Origin: Rhodosorus marinus
Lineage: Eukaryota; Rhodophyta; Stylonematophyceae; Stylonematales; Stylonemataceae
Direction: 5' to 3'
Assembly (NCBI GenBank): GCA_029953675.1
Contig: JAMWBK010000009.1
Coordinates: forward strand, 1,550,001 to 1,614,000
DNA: 64,000 nucleotides
Made by a program: the position numbers and the translations under genes. The notes under the pieces are model-generated. The model made no database searches, was not told where the DNA came from, and saw nothing but the letters and a program-made list of their open reading frames with translations. Numbering within the stretch: the stretch's first letter is position 1; every line of letters starts with the position of its first letter. Below, piece by piece: positions 10,323 to 21,242 of the stretch.

Positions 10323-12333
10323 CTAACCTAGATCCCGTGAAACAACAGACCCTTGTGTGTCTCCTGAATACAGCATCGTTGCAGTTCGATTCCATCCTGT
10401 ACAGGTCAACTCTTCACTTGACAAAGACACCTGTTCTCTCCACTTCTTCGCGTCGTATACCTGCGACAGAGCAGTCATAATAAGAATACACGCGCGATCG
10501 CCGGTTCTCCTATTTGCAATGTAATGACATTGGTCGTAAATTCCAAACCGTACCTTCAATCCCCTAGATCCACAAAAGGCGACGAGAGTGCCGCTCGCGT
10601 CAAAGCTAGCATTCCGTACGCTCATATCTTCGTCGAACTCGACTCCCTTCGTCGACTTGAGCTTTCTCAAGTCCCATAACTGGGCTTTCCGCTTGCCGGC
10701 GACGCTGACCAGCGAATATCCATTCTCGGAAAGAGTGAGCGTAGACACGGGCCCTGCACACGAGTCCAATTCAGCACCGCTAGTCCTCCGCCCAGCAAAA
10801 TCCCCTTTTTGGACAGAGACGAATGATCCTTACCTGACTCTGTTTCAAAACTCGCGACACTGGTAAGCGAACGGACATCCCAGACGCGAACAATTCCGTT
10901 TTCCAAGCCAGAAGCGAAAATGGCTCCATCCGGGTGGAACTCCGCGCACAAGTTGCGAGATCCTGGAACACAACGGGACGAATACGATGTGAGTCCACAC
11001 ACGTCACGCGTTGCGAGTACATATGCAACTCACTGCTTACCATCAGGATCAACAACAGATGCTAGGGTCGTCACCGTCTCTATATCATGGACAGCCCATT
11101 TCCCATCCTTTGAACAAGTCGCAAAATAATCATCTGTCGGATGGATCGAGCACCCCGTGATGCCTGATAAAAGGGAATTAAACTCCTCAGTACACTCTGA
11201 GCCGAATCGCATGTTCTTCGCGCTATGGATTGCTGATACTTACCCATTGAATGATATTTGAAGGAGGCCTTTTGGCTAAATCCGCCCTCACCGTGGCGGG
11301 CGATGCTAGATTTCTGATCGGCTCCTGTCGATATCACAACATCTGCTGCAGAGCTCAGCGACAGTGCGGTGATTCCACCTTCATGTGCTTTGAACTGACT
11401 CTGAATCTCCGTGCACTGTTCGTTAAAAACTTTACAAGACCCATCCGAGCATCCAACGAAAACATAACCATGCGATGGGTTCTCCACTTTCATCGCCGTT
11501 CGCATCACCTCGACTGATACTCCTTCCACATGGTACTCTCGGGAGTCTTTTTCGCCGAGACCGGAGGATGCGCTCGGCTTCAACAGTCCCGAAATTGCAG
11601 GTCTCTTCATTCGCCACTTCTTCAGTGCGTCTGCTTTCTTCCCAATATTCTCTATCACCTCTTCGGACAACGACTTAGGTTCATCGGCGTCGGATTTTTC
11701 CACCTCCATAGCGTCCACTTCATTCACGTTAGAACCGCCGTTCATCTTGTTCACACTCCCGTCCTGCATGTACACACCCTTCTTGCGAAGCTCCATCAGT
11801 GCTTTTCTAGCCTCATCCCGCTCATCCGTTAGTCGAGCAATGACGCGAAGGGATGCGTCATAGTAGTATAAGGAATGCGAGAGTTCCAATCGCGTCGACT
11901 TCAAAGTCTGCTTGAGCTTGAAGGACTCCAACATTACCGAATCCCACTCATTTCGCAGCTGAGTGAGAGTTCCAGGAATCGAAGTGTTTGTGATCGGGGT
12001 TGGTTTGACACTAGAGCCGGACACCTTCACACTAATGAGATCCTCCTCTGTCAGATCCTCCCCAGTTTCCGGATCCTTCCCTCCTGTCGCAAGCAGATGC
12101 TGCAAAATGAGGCGCTTCTCATATACATGCCCAGATTTCCTGCTCACCACCGGTTCCTCCGGGGTAATTCCCGATACTGAAAGACGTAGCGATTGAACCG
12201 CACGTGAGATGCTTTGTCACTCAAGGTGTGACATCCATTGCCGACAATCGAAGAAAGTAGAAACAAGAAAGGAACAGAGCATCTAGGATCTGCAAAACAA
12301 GTAGGATGGTGGATACTTACTTGCGCAGAACAT
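10323..12333 (-). CDS. PRP19: Pre-mRNA-processing factor 19 (U-box and WD40 ubiquitin ligase)
   Basis: This is the core subunit of the NineTeen complex, which activates the spliceosome and also acts as a ubiquitin ligase. Exons on the minus strand are 12333-12321, 12176-11244, 11163-11041, 10962-10834, 10753-10554 and 10460-10323, giving about 511 residues. The first exon has only 13 bases and encodes MFCA, and the junction restores the conserved MFCAISG start. The order is: U-box (residues 1-60; PEEPVVSRKSGHVYEKR), tetramerising coiled coil (about 70-140), a linker with an acidic patch, then WD40 blades from about 210 onward. Typical blade ends are GTDQ-like VISTGADQKS, CSKDGKWAVHDI, IVRVWDVRSL and AQLWDLRKL. 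The length agrees with the family (about 500). A working splicing factor fits the intron-rich genes around it. Confidence 0.95.
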
Positions 12334-13267
12334 CCGGGATTGACACAACGTCAGCGGCAAAAAAAAGAGAAGAAAGCCACGTACGCCAGCCTCTCAAAAC
12401 TATTCAAATTCCTCCGAAAATAGATCCGCCCGACCCCGCCCCCCGCTCACAACGTTGAACCTCTCTTCAAGAACCAAACACCTCCAGTTCGCCCACACCT
12501 CTTTCGACCATCAAGAGCACACACACACACACACAGACAAACAGACAAACAGTCACGTCTACAACAAACTAAAACAGAACCAACGAAATTCGCTGTTTCC
12601 TAACCTATAATAAAAGATACATTCATCAAGATCAGAAAATAAATCTCCCTTGCCTAACTTCTTTACCGTCAACTTCTTCCCCTTCACCACATCCACCTCC
12701 TCCCCAACAAAGTTCCCCCCGGACAGACTCACACCAGCAAATATAAAATAAAATACCATTAGTCGGTTTTACCAAAATCCCATTCTTGCCTTTTTCATTC
12801 CCTCTAAACAATCGTCTTTCTAAACAGCAAAAAAGCTGATGTGACCTTCCCATCATCCCGCCCACGCGCCATCGGGATATAATAGTACTTTTAATATATT
12901 GTACTATGTACTAAAACTTAATACTTGAAATTGAGAATATTTTTGGTACTGTTCTTAATAATGGAAGCTATATGCTTTATTTAGAATTTCTTTATGTGTA
13001 TTTTGGATATGTTTCGAAGCCTTTGGCAATGAGAGGAGATGGGATTGGTTTACTTCAGAGAAAATTTCGGAAAAAAATCTGGCACGCTGTATTTCCTCTT
13101 GCGAAGAAAATTTGATGAGAGCCGAAAATATTTTTATGGGATGAATAAATTGTCGTAGGGGTTTTTTGTTTTTTTTGATGGAGTATTTAGGTACGATTTT
13201 TTGGGGGGCAGCAGGAATCGTCGGGCGAGCGGTTTTCTGGAGCGCATCTCTGTTTGTGAGATCGATG

Positions 13268-13307
13268 CCTTTTGCTTAACTCTCCGGCGGGAGAGTTAAG
13301 CAAAAGG
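13268..13307. repeat. Perfect 18-bp inverted repeat with a 4-base loop
   Basis: The arms 13268-13285 and 13290-13307 are exact reverse complements, and the loop is GGCG. It is intergenic, between PRP19 and the patatin lipase and about 0.9 kb from both starts. No target-site duplication is obvious. It could be a hairpin RNA, a minimal transposon footprint or a cruciform. Confidence 0.9.
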
Positions 13308-14070
13308 TGTTTGGGGAATAACGGGGAAGGGCGACTTCGAGGGATATGGATGAAAACGGGGTCCTACAAGAACGGTAAACGCCTTCCTCTCCCCCACCCC
13401 TCCCCCCACACATACACTTGTATGAGGATGTTCACCTAAGAAATAAAGGAGCTTTTTCCTTCCATCGCCCCCACGTTTTCTTCGGCTTTTCTCCACTCTC
13501 TCAAAACCAGCCATTCAATACCTTCCGATGGGGCTGAGAAAGACGCTCTGAAGCTTGCCATAATTTGATCATCTAGAGCACTTTTTGATCCACACATATT
13601 CTTGATTTGGAGAAATAACTCTAGATTAACTAGATATGATTATCCACTGGAAAAGCTACACTTGTCTTTACTAACTAATTAACTTGTACCACGTGTGTTT
13701 ATTGTCCAATGATAATACTATGGTTCGCGATGAGGTGGGAGTCTTTCAGGGTTTTTGAAGAGTTGGGAGCTGGGCGTTTGAAAGCTGAGGGTGGTGTTAG
13801 GGAGACATTGTTGATAAGCTTAATTTACTGGAGGTTAGTCAGAGACTCTTGTATTTCTGCAGGAAACTGAGGGTGAAGAGTAGAACAGAATCAGGATTCT
13901 TTTTTTGGTGATGGAGTGAAAGGCACTTCCGGGAGGATCAACCCTGGAGGCTTTTTTTTTTTTTTTGTTTATTGTTTGTTCGTCGCTGGTGTTGGGTTTA
14001 GGATTTGGTTTGGAGGGTCGGAGGATAGGTAGGGATGAGGTGCGGTAACATGCAACATTTCGTAATTATC

Positions 14071-14080
14071 TATATAAAGG
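14071..14080 (+). promoter_or_regulatory. Possible TATA box of the patatin lipase gene
   Basis: The word TATATAAAGG lies about 125 bases before the lipase ATG, in an otherwise GT-rich leader. Distance and orientation fit a TATA box with a short 5' UTR. There is no transcript evidence. Confidence 0.35.
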
Positions 14081-14199
14081 ATTTTGTAGATCTTTGAGCA
14101 GACGGTTGTTCCTGGATACTTGAGGTATGGCGGCATCGCTGATTACGATTTTGAACTAGTTTGGGTTGGGGGAGTTTTGAAGTTGTGTTATTGACAACA

Positions 14200-16277
14200 A
14201 TGGATCAGAGCGGGTCTAGGCAAGCTACGGGCAACTTCGGAAAGGGAGGAAGTTCTGGGCAGCCTGTCGGGAAGTTTGACAGAGAATCGTTGAGGGGAAT
14301 GCAGTGGGTCCTTCGCTGGCCCATAATATGCAGTGTTACCTTCTACTTTGGGTGTCTTCTAACCTTCTACTTCTTGGTTCGGGCGTTTGTCCTGGTTGCT
14401 GCAATCTCTTTTGACTTGTCTCGGGACCTAGCCTCTAGAACCCGGAGAGAGCTGAAGTTGAGATTGGAGAATGCTCGAACGTACGATGAATGGACAGAGG
14501 TCGCCAAGGAGCTGGACCGGTACATGGGTGCTCATGAATGGAAATCAGCCCCGGAATCGAGCCTGTATGATCATTTTACTGTGGAGAGCCTAATGGACCG
14601 GCTTGTGGTAGGAATTGGAAAGGCCCGGAGAGGTGAAGCCGGCTACGCAAGGGACATGACTGATACACTTCTGCGAGTATACAATTCAAACCTCAAGGGT
14701 TTGGGGATCGATAGTGAAGCCATTTATTCGGAGACGTACTACGGCACTAAGGACCTGATTGAAGAGTTCGTTGAGGTTATTGTTGAGGCTACGAAAGTTA
14801 TCCACGATGCACCAGAACAGGAACTCTCCGGCAAGAGCAAACTCGAGTTTTTCCTGCACGCAGAACGGTCATATGGCCGAATGGCAGTTTGCCTTTCGAG
14901 CGGGGCGATGATGGCAAATTACCACTTCGGCACGGTGAAGGGACTTGCCAGCCGTCACCTGTTACCGGAAGTTATCTCGGGAACAAGCGGAGGTACGTAG
15001 GCCGGAGAATCGAAGCGGCATTCATTCACGTCATGGTTGTTGAATGGGCTCTCTGGGCTATAACGTGACCTAGGTGCTTTTGTGGCTGCCTTTGTATGTA
15101 CAAGGAGCGATGAGGAGTTACAGGAGGCTCTCAACCCCAACCTGTGGCGTCTCGTAGACATGATGGATGGGCCACTTTGGAAAGGTCTTATTAGAGCAAT
15201 ATTCAAAGGTCACATGGTTCGAACAAGCCATGCGGCGAAGGCTCTCAGAGGTGTTTTCAGTGATATTACGTTCAAGGAAGCTCACGAGAGGACGGGCAGG
15301 ATACTGTGCATTACGGCAACAAGCAGTAAGAAGTTTGGGGATGCAATTCTTCTGAACTACATCACTGCACCTAACGTATGCCCGAAGATCCTTCCACCGA
15401 CGCATCGGATAGGTCTCTGATGTACCCTCTATGCTCACCGAAAACCTAGGTAACAGTATGGAGCGCAATTCTTGCCTCATCTGCGGTTCCACCAGTATTG
15501 GAGCCGATGCAATTGTATACAAAGAACCCGAAGACGAAGGAAGTTGAGCCGTTTCGGGACTTCGGGATCTGCTGGACTGACGGCGCTTTCCGGAAGGATG
15601 TTCCTCGGAAGCAGTTGTCAGAGACCTTCAATGTAAACTATTTGGTAGTTTCACAGGTAACCATTACCGGAGAATGCCCGCTTTTTTGTGTTTGTGGATC
15701 TTCTAGAATACGTCAATTCTGAAGAGCTTGATTCTCGGTTGGTTGGTGCTTGGTGTGGAAATTTGTAGATGAATCCGCACATTGTACCCTTCTTTTTCGA
15801 CTATCGTGGATCGAGCGGCAGTCCTCCCAAAAGGATACGAGGTAGCGGCTACCGAGGAGGTTTTATCCTCTCGTCGCTGGAGGCACTGCTGCGTTTGGAG
15901 ATGATCAAGATGCTTACTTTCATAGATCAATTTGATCTCCTGCCGGCGCTTTTCTCAGCTGATTTCTCCCGAGTTTTTCTCCAGGACTACTCAGGGGACG
16001 TAACTGTATACCCACGAAGAGGGTAAGCTGATCGTTCGAATTCGACCGCAAAGGGCGTTCATTTAAAGAGTGCTTTACGTATTCTCCGTGTTTCATGTGC
16101 AGACTTACCCTTCTGAACGATGTTTTCACAATACTGACTCCGCCGGACTACAAGAGGATGGAGAAGTACATCACCCTGGGGGAATCCTACTCATGGCCTA
16201 AGCTCCGACGAGTTCGGAACCATCTTATCCTCGAGAAGACTCTGAAGCAGTGTATATCTCAACTGTCAAAAGACTAA
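14200..16277 (+). CDS. SDP1: SDP1/TGL-type patatin-domain triacylglycerol lipase
   Basis: This protein is related to plant SUGAR-DEPENDENT1 and yeast Tgl3/4/5, which hydrolyse triacylglycerol on lipid droplets. Exons are 14200-14992, 15074-15375, 15450-15656, 15769-16022 and 16103-16277, giving about 576 residues with closing phases. A hydrophobic segment at about residues 35-68 anchors the protein and is followed by an amphipathic region with RTRRELKLRLENARTYDEW. The patatin core has the glycine-rich oxyanion region near SSGAMMANYHFG and the nucleophile in ISGTSGGAF (GxSxG, split by the first intron). The partner aspartate probably lies in the conserved WTDGAF block (family DGG/DGA). SQMNPHIVPFF is the SDP1-type segment. 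Plant SDP1 is longer (about 820 residues); this copy lacks the long C-terminal tail. It is convergent with CHLH. Confidence 0.88.
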
Positions 16278-16920
16278 GGCACGGTTTTTAGGTTTTACTG
16301 TGAAACTAACGGTTTTTAGGTTTAACGTTGTCTGAACCCACCTATAACGCTTTCTATTCGTTTTTTTTTGTAAATATCTCCGCTTGTACTTGGCGTTCTG
16401 AATGGTTTGCACGCTCGCAGAGAATGCTTGACGAGCATTGCCGATCGACTCCTTCCCGCCTTGAGCTGCACCTAGAAATCGTCGTGGATAAGCCAGCAAT
16501 GTTCGCTGGGGAACTACCAGCCATCAGCAGCCACACGGGTGTTCAAGTTCTTTGGAGTTGGACAAGCTCCGGACAAGCAGAACAAGAAGAATTTGTTTAT
16601 CTTTACAAACTCCCTACGACCACCGGGTCCACCATTGTACAACTACTTTTTTCTGCTCTTGAAAACAACACGAGGGACTTTCGCTGTCTCGTGAAAGCTA
16701 CCGTTGTTGAAATTCAGGGCTCTATAAGCCGTATGGGGCTACGCAAGAGCCCCATCAACTATACTCAACAACACTGGATCTTTCCTTCCGTCCAGGGAGA
16801 AAAAAGACAAAAACTAGGAAAAATCTACTACCTCGAACAAATCCTACTGCAGTCCTCACCGTGAGACGAAACCCAGCCCGACTTGGTGTTGAGAGATATT
16901 CGTCCAGGGGCAAAAACCGT
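16278..16920. other. Convergent 3' region between the lipase and CHLH
   Basis: Both flanking genes end here. Two copies of a 15-base word lie at 16281-16295 and 16309-16323, right after the lipase stop. A perfect 8-bp inverted repeat with a 7-base loop lies at 16733-16755. A plus-strand frame of 178 codons (16328-16864) is open but has no recognisable domain and no promoter-like leader. I treat it as chance or UTR. Confidence 0.45.
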
Positions 16921-19900
16921 CTATTCGACGCCCTCTATTCTGTCTTCAACTTCCTGGTAGAGCTCGCGCAATCTATCAAGGTTTTCCTCCGTTGTCTCCC
17001 AATAACCTCTTCCGTTCGCTTCGAGAAGTGTGGTAACCATGGAACGGAACGAGTTCGGATTCATCTCCAACAGCCTCTTCTGCATCTCCGGGTCCGCCAT
17101 GAACGTAGTGTTCGCATCTTCGTACACCCAGTTGTCAACCTGGCCAGACGTTGCTGACCATCCCATGGTGTTCCTCAAGCGCTTCGAAATTTCTCGAGCA
17201 CCTTCATACCCGCTGCTTAGCATGCCCTCGTACCACTTGGGATTCAGGAGCTTGGTCCTGGTATCAAGCCGGACAGTCTCAGAAAGTGAACGAACCTGAA
17301 CAAAGTGTGGAAAAGTTGAGAGACTGGTCAGGACCTGACCTGCTTCGTCAGAAAAATCGAATTCGTGAAACTCACCTGGCCATTGGCAGTTGTGGTATCC
17401 GCAATATACGACAGAGGCTTTTTTCCATCGTCACGAAGACTTTGAACGAGATTTGTTGGATCCGAGTCAAAGTAATGACTCACATCGGTTAGCGAAATCT
17501 CCGATGAGTCGAGATTCTGGAACGTCGCATCGCACTTCTTCAGCGCCGACTGGAAGACATCTGACTGCATTTCCATGACACCCGGTCGATCAGAATTAAA
17601 CGCAAAACTCTTCCTGTTCAGATACATCTGCTGCAACTGCTGTTCATCCTCCCAGCCACCGTTCTCGACAGTCAAACTAACGTTTGATGAGTAGCTTCCG
17701 GACGAGTTTGAGAACACTCTCTGGGCGGCCTCCCGGACAGTTACGCCGAGCTCTTCAGCTTGCTCCAGCGCGTGCTTCCTCACAAAGTTCATTTCGACTG
17801 GCTCATCAGCCTCTGCCGCCATCTTGACAGCTCTGTCAATCAAAGCCATCTGGTTGATGAAAAGATCACGGAACACTCCAGAGCAATTCACCACAACATC
17901 AACTCTCGGCCTTCCGAGCTCTTCCAAAGGTATCAAACGGACCTTGTTCACTCGACCTAGGTTGTCAGGAAGGGGCTCCACGCCAACCATGGCAAGCACT
18001 TGAGCCAGCGATTCTCCATATGTCTTAATATTGTCAGTGCCCCAAAGGACCATCGCAATTGATTCCGGATAGGTGCCGTCGTTTTCAGCTTTCAGTCTCA
18101 GGAGCAGCTTCTCAACAATAGTTTGAGCTGACGAGATCGCCGCCGAAGTTGGAATACTCTGAGGGTCCAAGGCGTGCATGTTCTTACCCGTCGGAAGAAC
18201 GTCCGGGTTTCGAACTGGGTCCCCTCCTGGCCCAGGAATAATGTACCTGCCTTCCAAGGCGCTGATAAGAGCTCCTAACTCGTTATCCTGAACAACCTGC
18301 TTCAGGCACACCTCTAGATATTCTACCAAGGGAACTAAATCCTCCTCCTTGCAGTCGGGAAACCCGGCATCCGCTAGAGCTTCACCCCACGGCGATTTGA
18401 CCTTCATTATTTTGTCGATCAGCGAGCCCATGTCCATAAGAGTAACCGATTCAACTCTACCCTCTTGGTTAACGGAATTCTTTACAATGGCGGTGACTGC
18501 ATCCCGCGCTGCGAACGTAATGCGCTGCAGCAGATCAACATCCTCAAACTTGCCCATGTCCGAACTTCTGTATACGTCATCGATGTCCCTCCCAACGCTC
18601 TCGGCGACGATGCGAGGAAGAGCCTTCAGGCCACCATCCTCGGGCCTGTCCAGGCTCGCGATATTGACCAGGGTTGCCACTGCTTCTTCTGCGGTCGGAG
18701 GCTTCCCAACCGTGTGCAACCCGCATGGGAGCAAACGACTTTCGATTTCAATAAGCTTCTTGTATAGCTTTCCTACCAGGTCGTCCATTTTCTCCTGACC
18801 CATTCCCTTGCAATCGTCCTCTGGGAGCGGTACGTCCCTCTCGAAATTGCACTGGCGAGCCTTCTCCACGAGCGAGTTGCAGATCGCAGTCGCCCTGAGT
18901 TCATTATCCTTCAAACCTTGGTAAGATGCAACGAGCTCAGACATTTCCTTCAAGCCCCTGTAGAGACCAGCGTTCTCAGCGGGGGGGGTCAAGTAAGAAA
19001 TGGTTCCCGCGTAGGAACGTCTCTTGGCGATCGTCGCTTCGGACGGATTGTTCGCAGCGTAGTAGTAAATATTTGGAATGCTTGAGATCAGTTGGTCAGG
19101 GTAGCAATCTCCGCTCATTCCAACCTGCTTTCCTGGCATAAACTCGAGCGAACCATGCGTACCGAAGTGCAGGCACGCGTCAGCACCCCAGATACTCTCC
19201 AAATATGTGTAGAAAGCCGCGAACCCGTGATGAGGGCTTGCGCTCTTCGAGAAGAGCAACCTCATCGGATCTCCCTCATAGCCAAACGAGGGTTGGATAC
19301 CCACGAATACATTCCCGAACTCCTTGCCAAACACGAGCAAATTCTGACCGTCAGAATTCAAGTGGCCAGGTGGCGCTCCCCAGTTCTCGTGAAGATCCTC
19401 TTGATAACCACAATGCTCCTCGTACTCGGGCACTGACATCTTGTAAGCAATGTTCAAATTCGGTGAATTGAACCGGGCCTCCTTGTCGTGTACGACTTCT
19501 TCCAAGAGGTCCTCCGCTGTTTCGGGCAATTCCCCTACGTTGTAACCCTCACGCTGTAAGCCTTCCAATACTTTGTGCACTGATCCGAATACGTCAAGGT
19601 ACGCTGCAGTTCCAATATTGCCCTTGTCTGGAGGGAAAGAGAAGAGAGTAATTGCAATCTTCTTGTCCTGGACGGCCCTTCTCCTCAAATTCGCCCACTT
19701 CATCGCCCTCTTCGCAACCGTCTCGATTCGGTTCTGCATCGGAATGGATCTACCTGTCGGACCGTCTCTCCCGGCGAAGATCACGGGTTCAAGCGCTCCA
19801 TCAATTTCTGGAAGCGACACTTGCAGAGCAACTTGAACTGGATGCAAGCCTAAATCACTGTCTCGCCATTCCTCAAATGTTTGGAAAACAAGCGGTACAC

Positions 19901-21242
19901 AGCACATGTACGGCCTATCCAACTTCTTCAGGGTCTCAATAGCCTTGGGATGGTCCTGCTTCGCAGGTCCTCCAACGAGGGCAAATCCAGTGAGAGACAC
20001 AACGACGTCCACGTTCGCCTCGGTCGTTCCCTCGTGGTAGTAGAACTTGTTGACGGGAACTGAAAAGTCGAGTCCCCCAGCGAAAACGGGAAGCACCCTT
20101 GCACCGCTTGCTTCCAGTTCGGAAACGAGTGAAACATAGTGACAATCATCTCGCGTGATCATGTGAGATCTCTGGAGAACTAGTCCAACCGTTGGAGAAT
20201 TCATCGTCAGCCCACATTTCGGCATATGCTCCTCCTCGTACCACTTCTCATATTCCGCGAGGGATTCAAACATCTTGGGAGCAAGGGGATGCCATAACCC
20301 AACATCTGGGAACACCTCCGGGTCTGCGACGGCCTGTCCGCTTGATGGGACAGCCTCCACGTACTTGTCCGCAATCATAAGCAAGAAATTCTCGACGTTC
20401 TCCGGAGTCCCCCCTAACCAGTACTGGAACGACATCATGAAGGACCTTGCATCCTGGGCCTTCTCGACTGGGAGATACTTGAGGACCTTTGGTAGCGTCC
20501 TCAAGAGCTTCAACATGCCATCCTCGAATGAAGATCCACTTTGCTGTCGCTTCTTTTTCATGAACGACGCAATGGCCGATTTGCTTTGTCCCAGCTGCGA
20601 CATGCTGAAGCTTCCGAGCTTGTTCAGCCTCATTACTTCGGGCATAGACGGAAAGACGATGCAGGCATCAAGAGAATCACGATGGGGCGCAACGGCCTCC
20701 GCTACCTTCTCAGCAATTTCTTGCACGAAAATGAGACTGCCGATAAACACGTTCGCCTCCGCGACGTCCTTCTTAAACATTTCGAAGTTCTCCGGATTTC
20801 GAAGCTCCTCAACCAAGTAGCCACATACCTAGCGACAAAAAGAAACGAACGTCAGCAAGCGAAACGTAGAGTCCACCAACTTGGATGGAAAAAAAAGATA
20901 GCCTACCTCCATGGACAGATTCTCCGACTTCTCGTTTATCGATTTCGCAGCGGCGGTCATTGTTGACTGGTATTGCGATTCTAGGACAACGTAGACCACT
21001 TTCATACACTTCCGCTCGTCCCCTTTCTTGGGGCTAACCTTTCGAACATTTGGATTAGAATCAGTGAAAAGCCCCGTCTGGAGCATGCTCCTCACAACCA
21101 CTCGAGAAGATCTCGCCACATTCCTGTGCCCTTGCCCACATAACCTAGTCCGTTCGTTCGTCGAACGAGTCAGTCCGTTCCCCGCGAAGCTGGAGGACCC
21201 GAGCACCCCGCATCCAGGAACAAATGCTGGTCTACAATCCAT
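16921..21242 (-). CDS. CHLH: Magnesium chelatase subunit H, plastid precursor
   Basis: This is the large porphyrin-binding subunit that inserts Mg2+ into protoporphyrin IX, the first committed step of chlorophyll synthesis in the plastid. Exons on the minus strand are 21242-20907, 20828-17376 and 17295-16921, giving about 1387 residues, the family length. The start [12 protein letters not shown] opens a basic, Ser/Arg-rich leader of about 85 residues with an early Phe, as in red-algal transit peptides. The mature protein begins near [13 protein letters not shown]. Family blocks include [52 protein letters not shown] and [19 protein letters not shown]. The C-terminus has [17 protein letters not shown] and ANGRGYWET. 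No damage is visible. It is the strongest sign that the organism is photosynthetic. Confidence 0.98.

Larger units (their letters stand above)
12334..14199. other. Divergent intergenic region between PRP19 and the patatin lipase
   Basis: This spacer holds the promoters of two genes that start away from each other. It contains an (AC)n run at about 12518-12535, AT-rich DNA at 12880-13000, a perfect hairpin at 13268-13307, and poly-T runs near 13950-13965. Short frames on the minus strand (12559-12865, 13296-13514) lack any domain. No RNA gene was recognised. Confidence 0.5.

Noticed and set aside
16328-16864. 178-codon plus-strand frame between the lipase and CHLH
   Set aside because: It sits between two convergent 3' ends, has no domain, and its start lies only about 50 bases after the lipase stop.
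17328-17375. Read-through end of the long CHLH exon
   Set aside because: A GTGAGT donor after GGC CAG joins in phase to the conserved C-terminal exon 17295-16921.
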